Shown here one piece after another: positions 1 through 7,142 of a stretch of DNA of 15,801 nt. Source of the stretch: JAGGTJ01 sp964457545. Lineage in GTDB: Bacteria; Desulfobacterota; DSM-4660; Desulfatiglandales; Desulfatiglandaceae. The DNA lies in contig CAYWEN010000012.1 in the NCBI GenBank assembly GCA_964457545.1, forward strand, positions 1 through 15,801. The letters are read 5' to 3'. The position numbers and the translations under genes are program-made. Each line of letters starts with the position of its first letter. Positions within the stretch are counted from its first letter, which is position 1. The notes beneath the pieces were generated by a model, which had not been told where the DNA came from, did no database searches, and was given only the letters and a program-made list of their open reading frames with translations.

Positions 1-513
1 TTGTGCCATGACCACTGGAAACCTTACTATAAGTTCGATTGTACCCACGCATTGTGCAACGCCCATCATTTACGGGAACTGACCAGGGCCTTTGAGCAGG
101 ACGGCCAACAGTGGGCGAACAAGCTGAAAAATCTGCTGGAAACCATCAATCGCAAGGTTACTGATGCCGGTGTGGTGCACTGGATGCCCGGAACCCATCA
201 AACCGAAAAAGGGACGACGGGGTCGGGTGAGACAAAATCCGGAAACTTGTTGGAACGGATGAAAAATTATGAACAGGATACACTCAGGTTTATGGATAAT
301 GACGATGTTCCGTTTACAAATAATCCCGGTGAAAGCGATATCCGCATGACAAAAGTTCAGCAGAAGGTATCCGGCTGTTTTCGGTCCATCAATGGCGCCC
401 GAATCCTCTGTCGGATCAGAGGCTATCTGTCGACTTGCCGAGAACAAGGGGGCACATCAAGTCACGCATTGAGCCTGTTGTTTAACGGCAAATTGCCGGA
501 ATTCCTGATGTAG
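1..513 (+). CDS. IS66-family transposase, C-terminal part (5' end outside window)
   Basis: This is the carboxy-terminal catalytic portion of an IS66-type DDE transposase. The frame is open from the window edge, so the true start lies upstream and the TTG at base 1 should not be taken as a start. Recognisable pieces are the CTHALCNAHHLREL block, a variable linker with GETKSGNLLERM, and the terminal block FTNNPGESDIRM followed by KVSGCFRSINGARILCRIRGYLST. In this family the usual form is NNxAERDIRM, and the glutamate there is the last acidic residue of the DDE triad. Here the motif reads NNPGESDIRM, with the glutamate kept but the neighbouring residues changed. The reading frame is intact to a normal C terminus. 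Whether the whole element is complete cannot be judged from this window. No accessory tnpA/tnpB-type ORF is visible. Confidence 0.85.
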   Translation: MCHDHWKPYYKFDCTHALCNAHHLRELTRAFEQDGQQWANKLKNLLETINRKVTDAGVVHWMPGTHQTEKGTTGSGETKSGNLLERMKNYEQDTLRFMDNDDVPFTNNPGESDIRMTKVQQKVSGCFRSINGARILCRIRGYLSTCREQGGTSSHALSLLFNGKLPEFLM

Positions 514-903
514 ATAGTAGCAAAAATAATGGTTAACTGAATAGTTGCTATTTTTGTAGATATGCTTGTAAATCCACTCAGGACTGATGAAAACATGCTG
601 CTCAGATGCTAAACAACGGCTTGTTTGTTCAGGGCTCCAATCCTGTTGCAGCAGGTGGGCAACCACGTGCCAATGTTGTTGAGAAACCCTGCAATGTACT
701 TTGGCAGCTTTACGCTCACAGGCAAAACGGTGTGCCTGTTGAGAACGATATCCTCTTTTTCCCCGGTTTCGGGATAATTCCCGGCTGACTGTTGATTTGT
801 GGCAGCCAATTACCGTGGCAATTTCAGTATTTGTATGACCGGTTTTCCTTAAGGCGTAAATCTGATATCGTGCTCCTTGAGTGAGCTGTTCGCAGGTACC
901 CAT
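457..903 (-). pseudogene. Truncated IS30-family transposase (N-terminal DNA-binding part only)
   Basis: About the first 113 residues match the N terminus of IS30-family transposases: a helix-turn-helix (residues about 14-40, with HTNTEIATVIGCHKSTVSRE), then YRSQQAHRFACERK, then the WSPEQ...ISPEWIYKHIY block. The similarity stops near base 545-555. The remaining 30 or so codons are simply the antisense of the IS66 transposase 3' end (SVNHYFCYYLHQEFR and onward). The catalytic DDE domain is therefore missing, and any protein made would be a chimera without transposase activity. It could at most bind the IS30 end. The start ATG (901-903) is preceded on its strand by an AAAGGAGC-like ribosome binding site. 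The element was most likely cut by arrival or rearrangement of the IS66 element. Confidence 0.8.
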
Positions 904-978
904 AATTGCTCCTTTGTTTTGATCAGTAAAGAGGCAAATATACTACAAGCAGCTCTCTCTTTCACCAACCAGTCAAAG

Positions 979-1002
979 TTGCACTTACGAGTTGAATTCA
1001 AG
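979..1002. repeat. Putative IS30-family terminal inverted repeat (one end)
   Basis: The stretch TTGCACTTACGAGTTGAATT and the next few bases lies about 75-100 bases upstream of the truncated IS30 transposase start. That is where the left terminal repeat of such elements is found, and the sequence resembles ends of IS30-family elements as I remember them. The matching opposite end has been lost with the rest of the element, so pairing cannot be shown inside this window. It ends five bases before the stop codon of the next gene. Confidence 0.4.
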
Positions 1003-1006
1003 TCCA

Positions 1007-1573
1007 TCAATAATTCTGTCTTTTATCTATAATCAATCCCATGCCTTTGAGGAACTCCCAGGATCTTCTACGATCTTCGTCACTGGTATCTTGTGCGCAA
1101 TATACAATAATGGCCTTAATGACATCATCACTAATCCCTGCTCTTTTAAGTCTGAGAATATCCTTTGCTGTAGTCAATTTTATTGATCTTATATTGTTAC
1201 CGTATATTACAGGTTGTGAGGCCTTTATAAAGGATTCTTCCTTTATAAGGTTCTGTATGGTATCATCTTTTAATCCTGCCCGTTTCAGATCAATGATGTC
1301 CTGAACCGTCAGCAGGCACGTTTCTATAACCTTTTCTCTGACTACAAGCTGAATCGTTTGATCACTGATACCGTTTTTTTTGAGCCTGATCAAGTCATTA
1401 CTGTCAAGACACAATCCTGCCTCCACAGCAGCCATGACCACTGTAAATGATAAAACACAGCTCCATATCCACATACGACAACATGACTTCAGACATAAAT
1501 TTGAAAAATATAATTTATTCCATATATTCATAAGCAGTCCACATCCATAATCGATTTTCAACTTGTTATACAA
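1007..1573 (-). CDS. Exported small protein with three helical DIxxLKxAGIxDxxI repeats
   Basis: I do not recognise a named family. The product has a hydrophobic, cysteine-rich N terminus (residues about 34-52, WIWSCVLSFTVVMAAVEAG) that looks like a signal peptide or anchor. Three copies of a roughly 20-residue unit follow at residues about 58-78, 89-110 and 134-156 (DLIRLKKNGISDQTI, DIIDLKRAGLKDDTI, DILRLKRAGISDDVI). Each unit looks like a helix, a glycine turn and a second helix. Similar units occur in uncharacterised exported proteins of Desulfobacterota and relatives, usually beginning 'T..DI..L..AG.s..vI'. The start is uncertain. The longest frame begins with TTG at 1573, preceded by AGGAAG at very short spacing; ATG codons at 1531 and 1474 are alternatives. 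The stop falls directly beside the IS30 end, so the original C terminus may have been altered. Confidence 0.6.
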   Translation of the reverse strand: MYNKLKIDYGCGLLMNIWNKLYFSNLCLKSCCRMWIWSCVLSFTVVMAAVEAGLCLDSNDLIRLKKNGISDQTIQLVVREKVIETCLLTVQDIIDLKRAGLKDDTIQNLIKEESFIKASQPVIYGNNIRSIKLTTAKDILRLKRAGISDDVIKAIIVYCAQDTSDEDRRRSWEFLKGMGLIIDKRQNY

Positions 1574-1686
1574 TCTTCCTGTAATCCTGCACAGGTTGAT
1601 ATCCCACTGCCATGGAAAGGATTTCCTGTTTCAAAGATTATAATATTTCCATAACAAAAAAGGCAACAAACACACGGAGAAAAGGA

Positions 1687-2667
1687 ATGTACACAAAACA
1701 ATCAGAACACTGTCCGGTAACAGCAATTTTTTCTGAAACCAGTACATGCAAAAAAAATCATCACAGACAGACAATTAATCTTCAGAGGACATTTTTTTTG
1801 CGTATAATACATGGTCTGAGAAAAATGGCATTATCAAAACCTTTCATCACAACCCTGTGTCTATTTATGCTGACACCAAATATAATGCCCTCAAACAATT
1901 CTCTTGCCGAATCCCCACCCATACAGATCACAGTCAGCATTCTTCCCCAAAGATATTTCGTGCAAAAACTTGCAGGTAATAGAGCCAAGATAACCATTAT
2001 GGTGCTCCCAGGATCCAGCCCTGCAACCTATGAACCCACGCCAAACCAGTTAAGGCATATAACCTGTTCAAAGATATATTTTTCAATTGGCGTACCATTT
2101 GAAAACGTATGGATAGAAAGATTTTCTTCCTTAAATCCTGACATGCTAATTGTACATACAGAAGTGGTGAATACAAACAAAAAAGATCCGCATATCTGGC
2201 TTTCTCCGGCTCTTGTAAAAAAACAGATACACATAATGGCACAGGCCCTGATCAAAGTTGATCCTGTTTACAGAGAAACATATAAAAAAAACCTGGCAAG
2301 ATTTGAAAATGATATCTCCAATCTGGACAAAAGGATCAGAGCTATCTTCTCTAAAAGGGGTAAAAGGAAAGAATTTCTGGTTTTGCACCCTGCATGGGGA
2401 CATTTTGCCTTTGCTTATGGGCTAAAACAGATCTCGATAAACAGGGAAGGAAAAGAACCATCTGCAAAAGCACTGGCAAATTTGCTGAGCTATATAAAAG
2501 AAAAAGGTTTCAATACTATTTTTGTTCAACCCCAACTTTCAAGAAAAAAGGCCGAAACAATTGCAAGAGAGATAAAGGGAAAGATAATATTTATAGATCC
2601 GCTCAGTGAAGACTGGGAGAAAAATCTTGAAAAGACTGCAATACAAATATACAAAGGATTAAGGTAA
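1687..2667 (+). CDS. ZnuA-like zinc/metal ABC transporter substrate-binding protein (orphan)
   Basis: This belongs to the cluster A-I (ZnuA/TroA) periplasmic metal-binding proteins, which deliver Zn2+ or Mn2+ to an ABC permease. Visible landmarks are VSILPQRYFVQKLAG, PGSSPATYEPTP, the IGVPFE block, DPHIWLSP, LHPAWGHFAFAYGL, EGKEPSAKAL and FIDPLSEDW. The first metal-ligand histidine of the classical GxxPHxYEP motif is alanine here (PATYEP). The histidines of DPHIW and LHPAWGH and the aspartate of FIDPL are present. The usual His-rich loop is short and lacks histidines. No permease or ATPase gene is adjacent, so it must work with components encoded elsewhere. Start choice: ATG at 1687 has the best ribosome site (GGAG, 7-base spacing). 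It implies a long N-terminal tail before the signal-like segment at MALSKPFITTLCLFML. A TTG at 1798, preceded by AGAGGA, would give a more usual 289 residues; ATG 1825 is also possible. Confidence 0.8.
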   Translation: MYTKQSEHCPVTAIFSETSTCKKNHHRQTINLQRTFFLRIIHGLRKMALSKPFITTLCLFMLTPNIMPSNNSLAESPPIQITVSILPQRYFVQKLAGNRAKITIMVLPGSSPATYEPTPNQLRHITCSKIYFSIGVPFENVWIERFSSLNPDMLIVHTEVVNTNKKDPHIWLSPALVKKQIHIMAQALIKVDPVYRETYKKNLARFENDISNLDKRIRAIFSKRGKRKEFLVLHPAWGHFAFAYGLKQISINREGKEPSAKALANLLSYIKEKGFNTIFVQPQLSRKKAETIAREIKGKIIFIDPLSEDWEKNLEKTAIQIYKGLR

Positions 2668-2675
2668 AATTTATT

Positions 2676-3059
2676 ATGGAGACGAAAAAGGATAACATAA
2701 TCCGACCGCCCTGTTAATGACACTGTTGGAAAGGTTCTGCAAAGATATCGACAATCCCATATAAAACATGCTATAAAAATTGCAGGAAATTTATCCATAT
2801 TTCACCCTATAAATCTCGGTTTTCAGCATAAAACCAAAGGAGTATCTCCACAAAAATCAGTAGCAAGACAGGTTATGGTACAGAATAAAACCCATCATAA
2901 CACACAGATTGAACCACTGCTGCACTGCCTGAAAAGGCAAGGCAACTGACCGAAAATGCATCTTCAGGCAGACAGGGATATCAGAATATCTGTACAACCC
3001 TGATGCAAGCTGTAACAGAAATGCAATTCCGGGACTTTTTTCAAAATCTTACAATGTAA
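2676..3059 (+). pseudogene. Possible small gene with two compensating frameshifts (unidentified)
   Basis: This is the only candidate in the 505-base space between the ZnuA-like gene and moaA. An ATG nine bases after the upstream stop, with AAGG before it, opens METKKDNIIRPPC and then a stop. A second frame is open without a break from 2701 to 2946 and reads RPVNDTVGKVLQRYRQ soon after its beginning. A third stretch, back in the first frame, is open from 2913 to a TAA at 3057 and reads EKARQLTENASSGRQGYQ, then ALMQ-like TTLMQAVTEMQFRDFFQ. One insertion near 2705-2715 and one deletion near 2913-2946 would join these into a single frame of about 127 residues. The composition looks protein-like, but I cannot name a family. 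It may be a decayed gene, a gene with sequence errors, or non-coding. Confidence 0.3.
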
Positions 3060-3172
3060 ATAACACCCATATATAAGTGAGACAGTTTGGTAAAAACCAA
3101 GATTTGGCCATAACGATGCGAACAAAACAGTCATTTATGGACGGGCAGAAAACAAAGGAAGTTACAGCAAAC

Positions 3173-4153
3173 ATGACTGATAAATATAATCGTAAAATCA
3201 ACTACCTGCGCATATCCGTTACTGATCGCTGCAACCTGAAATGCATATACTGCATGCCCTCAGGAGTGGTTAGCAGATTAAAACACGAAGAGATACTTAC
3301 ATATGAAGAAATCCTGCGTTTAGTCAGAATCGCCACAGAACTTGGCATTGACAAGGTACGCGTTACAGGTGGTGAACCCCTCGTGAGAAAGGGAATCTAT
3401 GATTTTTTATCCGAATTAGGTTCAATAGAAAAGATTACGGATCTATCCATAACCACCAATGGTATTCTTTTGAAAGATAATATAAAGAAATTAAAGACAG
3501 CTGGAATAAAAAGACTAAATATCAGTTTGGACACCCTTAAAAAAAACAGGTATGAAAAGATTACCGGTTTTGATGGTTTTCAAAACGTATGGGAGGCCAT
3601 TTTCACGGCACAGCATATGGGCTTTAATCCTATAAAAATCAACACAGTAGTCATGAAGGGGATCAATGAAGACGAAATAGCAGACCTTGCAAAACTATCC
3701 ATAAACAATCCGTTTCATATAAGATTCATAGAATATATGCCTATGGGCACAGACCATGTCCCCTTTCATATACACTATATGCCAAACACCATCATAAAAT
3801 CCCGGTTAGAAAAACAGGGTGATCTTGTATCAGTAACAAGACACAAAGGAGACGGCCCGGCCAAACGATACAAGTTTAAGGGGGCTGCAGGAGAGATAGG
3901 TTTTATAAGCCCTATTTCAGATTGTTTCTGTCTGACATGCAATCGTATCCGCCTGATGGCCGCGGGTCAGATAAAACCATGTCTGCTATCTGAACAGCAT
4001 ATAGACATCAAAACGGCATTAAGAAGCAATGCCTCCGATGAGGTCATTGCTAATATCTTTTCAGAGGCAATAAAAAGCAAACCTGTCAGACACAATCTGG
4101 GCACAAACAATCCCACCATTGTCCATGAGTGTATGTCGTGTATAGGGGGTTAA
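3173..4153 (+). CDS. moaA: GTP 3',8-cyclase MoaA (molybdenum cofactor biosynthesis)
   Basis: MoaA is a radical-SAM enzyme that, with MoaC, turns GTP into cyclic pyranopterin monophosphate, the first step of molybdopterin synthesis in the cytoplasm. The N-terminal 4Fe-4S motif CNLKCIYC (Cx3Cx2C) follows RISVTDR, and the SAM-binding GGEP lies in VRVTGGEPLVRKG. The second cluster motif is CFCLTCNRIRLMAAGQIKPC (Cx2Cx13C). The protein ends MSCIGG, keeping the C-terminal Gly-Gly tail needed in this family. The 326-residue length from ATG 3173 is normal. That start is chosen because the product then begins MTDKYNRKINYLRIS as usual and AAAGGAAG lies 11 bases upstream. The same frame opens earlier at GTG 3077, which would add 32 residues unlike the family. 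No other mo- genes are adjacent. Confidence 0.96.
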   Translation: MTDKYNRKINYLRISVTDRCNLKCIYCMPSGVVSRLKHEEILTYEEILRLVRIATELGIDKVRVTGGEPLVRKGIYDFLSELGSIEKITDLSITTNGILLKDNIKKLKTAGIKRLNISLDTLKKNRYEKITGFDGFQNVWEAIFTAQHMGFNPIKINTVVMKGINEDEIADLAKLSINNPFHIRFIEYMPMGTDHVPFHIHYMPNTIIKSRLEKQGDLVSVTRHKGDGPAKRYKFKGAAGEIGFISPISDCFCLTCNRIRLMAAGQIKPCLLSEQHIDIKTALRSNASDEVIANIFSEAIKSKPVRHNLGTNNPTIVHECMSCIGG

Positions 4154-4198
4154 GACAACGCCCATCCATAAACAGACTGCAGACCATAGTGAGTTTCA

Positions 4199-4296
4199 AA
4201 TCCATAAATGAGATTTTTTGGACAAGACCAGGGGAACAAAAGGCACGGAAACGCACAGAGACCTCACCACGAATCCCCGCTTATGAATGGAAACCA
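4199..4296. repeat. Dispersed intergenic repeat, copy A
   Basis: The core AATCCATAAATGAGATT, then ACAAGACCAG, then AAAGGCACGGA (4199-4251) matches positions 7699-7748 with only a 3-base gap and a handful of mismatches. The copy ends with TATGAATGGAAACCA (4282-4296), aligning to TATGAACAGAAACTA in the other copies. It lies between the convergent ends of moaA and the amidohydrolase gene. It is non-coding and has no clear hairpin. Confidence 0.6.
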
Positions 4297-4318
4297 GATA
4301 ACAAGTGCTGACCGTTAC

Positions 4319-5164
4319 TTATATGACAGAATCTAAAAGGGCCTTTGCATTTAACCCACATATACGGTCTGTAACATCAGAAGATATCCCAGACTTGGCC
4401 ATATCCCTAAAGTACCTTCCTGGTGTCAACAGGGGATAATCTGTTCCAAAAAGTATCTTGTCATAACCAATGATCTCGCTTGCAATCCTGTACATATCTG
4501 TCTTGTACAAAAAAGGAGAGGCCGCAGTATCAAACCATACGTTCTTAAAGACATCCTGCACCTCTTTTTTCATAAGACCATAGAACAGTATACCGCCACC
4601 CCAATGGGCAAGTACAATACGGTTTAAAGGATATGTTTTTAAGAAACAGTATATCTGGCCCAAAGTCATGGGAGCCTTGCCCGCATACTTATGTCCCACC
4701 GGTTCATTGGTATGAAGCAAAACAAGTGCATTGCACTCAAGGCAGACATCCATTACCCCCTTTAATTTACCAATAATTTTCATATTCAGGTCAGAGGCGT
4801 AAACAGCCAGTTCCCCTACACCGGAAAGTCCCGCATAAATACACCTTTTTGCCTCTTCAGCCCCTTCAGGAGACTCTATGGAAAAGCAACAAAGACCAAC
4901 AAGTCTGTCAGGGTATCTCCTGACTGCATCAATAACATAGTCATTGTTTTGCCTGTAGTATTCAGGGGTATTCCATGGGAAACCAAAAATAACAGACATA
5001 TCAACATGGTTATCATCCATGGATCTGATCAGGTCTTCTGCACTTGCCAATTTGGCATCAGGCGAACCGTAAAGGATCTTAAATTCAGGTTCTCCCTCAA
5101 AAAGGGATGAGCGATCATCCCGCATAAAACGGGGAAAGACATGCGTATGAAAATCTATTATCAT
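4319..5164 (-). CDS. Amidohydrolase-2 family metal-dependent hydrolase (TIM barrel)
   Basis: The protein matches the amidohydrolase-related family (ACMSD/uracil-decarboxylase-like fold, Pfam Amidohydro_2), cytosolic TIM-barrel enzymes that hydrolyse or decarboxylate small ring or carboxylic substrates. Metal-site features are the N-terminal HTH (His6 and His8 in FHTHVFPRF), His151 in LLHTNE, His187 in LAHWGGG and the strand-8 aspartate in FGTDYP (Asp242). The substrate cannot be told from sequence. There is no signal peptide. The 281-residue length is usual. The start ATG overlaps the stop of the upstream thioredoxin-like gene by four bases (ATGA), which indicates translational coupling. No own ribosome site is evident, which fits coupling. 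Many relatives are annotated only as 'amidohydrolase family protein'. Confidence 0.88.
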   Translation of the reverse strand: MIIDFHTHVFPRFMRDDRSSLFEGEPEFKILYGSPDAKLASAEDLIRSMDDNHVDMSVIFGFPWNTPEYYRQNNDYVIDAVRRYPDRLVGLCCFSIESPEGAEEAKRCIYAGLSGVGELAVYASDLNMKIIGKLKGVMDVCLECNALVLLHTNEPVGHKYAGKAPMTLGQIYCFLKTYPLNRIVLAHWGGGILFYGLMKKEVQDVFKNVWFDTAASPFLYKTDMYRIASEIIGYDKILFGTDYPLLTPGRYFRDMAKSGISSDVTDRICGLNAKALLDSVI

Positions 5165-5667
5165 GACAGCACCATTGAAATGGCCTTTTTCAGGGCAGAA
5201 GGATTAAAGCCGACTATTTTGGTCCGTATTTTATGGGCCTTATCAAGTATAAATATGGTTGGCAAAGCAACCCGCTCGGTTCCAAAATAGTCTGCAACAA
5301 TATGAATATCACCACGAACTATTCTGTAATTGATACCAAAGCGCCGCTTAAATTCGGCAAGACGTTTATCTGTCATTGAATTGGGATTATCGAGGGAAAC
5401 CCCTATAACAATCAGATTGTCATGTTCTTTCTGAAGTCTTACAAGCTCTGGTATGGTCATTCTGCAGGGAGGGCACCATGTTGCCCAGAAATCAATAACA
5501 ACCACCTTTCCCCTAAACTGATCAAGAGATATTATATTTCCGGAAAGATCGGAAAGAGAAAAATCCGGTGCATCTGTATCTGCCCCCACTTCTCCCTTGC
5601 ACCCCAACACACTTGCAAAAACAACAAGGAGAACAAACAAACTGTTTCTAAACAAATACAGATTCAT
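5161..5667 (-). CDS. TlpA/ResA-type thiol-disulfide lipoprotein
   Basis: This is a membrane-anchored periplasmic thioredoxin-fold protein. Members of the family reduce or oxidise cysteines, for example in cytochrome c maturation. From the chosen ATG (5665-5667) the product starts MNLYLFRNSLFVLLVVFASV and then LGCKG, a lipoprotein signal with Cys23 as the acylation site. The active site WCPPC lies at residues 64-68, after FRGKVVVIDFWAT. The cis-proline is in VALPTIFIL (Pro136). Length is 168 residues. The start is supported by AAGAGG seven bases upstream; the frame extends to 5787, but that adds 40 residues ahead of the signal sequence. It overlaps the amidohydrolase gene by four bases, so the two form an operon. 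No cytochrome-maturation genes are in the window, so the physiological partner is unknown. Confidence 0.9.
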   Translation of the reverse strand: MNLYLFRNSLFVLLVVFASVLGCKGEVGADTDAPDFSLSDLSGNIISLDQFRGKVVVIDFWATWCPPCRMTIPELVRLQKEHDNLIVIGVSLDNPNSMTDKRLAEFKRRFGINYRIVRGDIHIVADYFGTERVALPTIFILDKAHKIRTKIVGFNPSALKKAISMVLS

Positions 5668-5908
5668 AGCCACACCTCTTCTTTCCAGCAATGCAAACAG
5701 GACAACTGTTACGTAATTATTTGTCTTTACTGCACATGCAAACAATAACCATACCCAAGGCAAACTTAATCTTAAAGATATTGGCATATGGTATAATAAC
5801 AGGGGAAATCAAGCAAACAAAAAAGTGGACAAAACAAGATACAAAGGAGATATGAATCTTTCAGGCTGGAACAAAACCGGAGGCCCGGAATTGTGAAAAA
5901 CAGCAATC

Positions 5909-5923
5909 TATGAACAGAAACTA
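5909..5923. repeat. Dispersed repeat, copy C (short)
   Basis: TATGAACAGAAACTA is identical to 7813-7827. It sits eight bases beyond the stop of the FN3 protein gene. Further left, at 5826-5849, GGACAAAACAAG and ACAAAGG weakly resemble the GGACAAGACCAG and CAAAAGG of copy A. A 15-base match alone could arise by chance in a window this size, so this copy is tentative. Confidence 0.35.
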
Positions 5924-5930
5924 TCCATAA

Positions 5931-7064
5931 TTATTTACGCAAAAAAAATGCCATATAGCCAAGTCTTTCAGGCAGGTGATTTGTCTCGGCATCAAAAGAC
6001 TGTTCTTCTTCAACCTTGATTTCAAATCCATAAGCATCCTTGCCATACCAGCGTAAGGCAGCAGTATCAGAACCGTTGAATGACTGCATGGCGGCAAGAA
6101 GGACAGGAACACCTGAAAATCGTTGGGGAAAAGAAACTGTTGTAAAGTAGTTATCTATAGTATCAGTATTGTTTACTACCTCAAATTCCAGACTGCCCAA
6201 TGTACCTGAAGACGGTTCCCAGGCAATGTATGAAATCTGTTCTGCTGTATGTTCCTGTACATTAGCCTCCTGCTCCTGCATACAGAACTTAAAACCGTAC
6301 CTGCTTACATCTTTTATCCTGGAGGCAACAGTATCTGCACCGTTATAAGAGGTAACAGCGGTAACGATAACAGGGACATGCCTGAACTCTGAACCAAATG
6401 ATATGTTAGCAAAAGAACCTGTCTTATTGGTGGGAAACCTGCCGGCCTTCAGCATGGTTCCATCCGGAAGGAAATATTCACCCTTTTCAACCGCAATATA
6501 ACCCACCCTTTCCCATGTATGATATTGATCCTCAACCTCCCACTCCTGTCCCCTGATTTCAAATCCTTTTTTATCTATGTTCCTGATCCTTATTATCATG
6601 GGGTCGGGGCCATTATAACCGGGACATTGTGCAACAACCACAGGATCATTAAAAACATTGTTGAAATATACCTTTTTCCACAGATGATTAATAGAAACTT
6701 CTCCCACCTCAATAAAAGGCGAATAACCGGAAGCATCACCAACAACAAAGCTTACCTCTTCAGAATAGGCGCTTTCGCCAAGATCATTATAGGCAGTCAC
6801 GGCCGCATAGTAAGTACCTGGCTGCAATCCTGACAATTGACAGGAAGTATCATTAATTACATTTACAACCTTTGAATAAGTTCTGCTCCTGTTTCCATAA
6901 TAAACCTTGTAACCTTGTGGCGGCACACCCTGGGAATTAGGGTGCCATATCAATGTAATATTACTGGCACTACATACAGGGGACAAGAAAAGGGATAAAA
7001 AGAGCAAAAGCAATGCGTATTTTATGATAAATGGATACAACCTGTATCGTCTGTAAAAAAACAT
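5931..7064 (-). CDS. Secreted protein: fibronectin type III domain plus three H-type-lectin-like repeats
   Basis: A strong signal sequence (YPFIIKYALLLLFLSLFL, then SPVCSASN) starts the protein. An FN3 domain follows (residues about 34-108 from the chosen start, with ITLIWHP, GYKVYYGNRS, LSGLQPGTYYAAVTAYNDLGE). Three tandem modules then occupy roughly residues 118-195, 214-285 and 302-377. Each module has the pattern 'F..PVVVA...YNG.D....R...... GFe...qE.......H..E..gYia'. The pattern resembles H-type lectin or phage-tail-like surface modules that bind carbohydrate, as I recall them. The likely location is outside the cell or on its surface, and the ligand is unknown. The start ATG at 7062-7064 is preferred because a GAGG lies 11 bases upstream and the signal peptide is then normal. 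An ATG at 7088 would add eight residues. The gene stands alone on its strand, 143 bases from the next gene. Confidence 0.8.
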   Translation of the reverse strand: MFFYRRYRLYPFIIKYALLLLFLSLFLSPVCSASNITLIWHPNSQGVPPQGYKVYYGNRSRTYSKVVNVINDTSCQLSGLQPGTYYAAVTAYNDLGESAYSEEVSFVVGDASGYSPFIEVGEVSINHLWKKVYFNNVFNDPVVVAQCPGYNGPDPMIIRIRNIDKKGFEIRGQEWEVEDQYHTWERVGYIAVEKGEYFLPDGTMLKAGRFPTNKTGSFANISFGSEFRHVPVIVTAVTSYNGADTVASRIKDVSRYGFKFCMQEQEANVQEHTAEQISYIAWEPSSGTLGSLEFEVVNNTDTIDNYFTTVSFPQRFSGVPVLLAAMQSFNGSDTAALRWYGKDAYGFEIKVEEEQSFDAETNHLPERLGYMAFFLRK

Positions 7065-7116
7065 ATTAGCCACATCCTCAAACCACATCTCACTTCTGTA
7101 TCTGAAAAATGACAGC

Positions 7117-7142
7117 CCGGACTTTCAATCCGGCCATGCCGG
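7117..7142 (-). promoter_or_regulatory. Two mutually exclusive GC-rich hairpins in the leader of the FN3 gene
   Basis: On the plus strand, CCGGA (7117-7121) pairs with TCCGG (7129-7133) around a 7-base loop. CCGGC (7130-7134) pairs with GCCGG (7138-7142) around CAT. Bases 7130-7133 belong to both stems, so only one hairpin can form at a time. They lie 29-54 bases upstream of the ATG at 7088 (53-78 upstream of 7064). Stems are only 5 bp. There is no run of U residues after either stem. A regulatory role is an inference. Confidence 0.25.

Larger units (their letters stand above)
1..1002. mobile_element. Abutting remnants of an IS66 and an IS30 element
   Basis: The two transposase fragments point towards each other and meet at about 514-555, leaving no room for a separate gene. 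The 8-base inverted pair CAAAAATA (521-528) and TATTTTTG (549-556) sits over the junction. It could be a relic of an IS66 end or a bidirectional hairpin, but I cannot assign it with confidence. The outer limit on the right is taken as the putative IS30 end near 1002. The left limit is the window edge, so the true extent to the left is unknown. Confidence 0.6.

Noticed and set aside
2668..3172. Possible molybdenum-cofactor riboswitch upstream of moaA
   Set aside because: I looked for the conserved Moco-motif segments and multi-stem layout and did not find them; the region reads more like disrupted coding sequence.
5852..5896. 14-codon ORF MNLSGWNKTGGPEL with AAAGGAGA before it
   Set aside because: The ribosome site is only two bases from the ATG, the peptide is very short, and it lies in a region weakly similar to the dispersed repeat.
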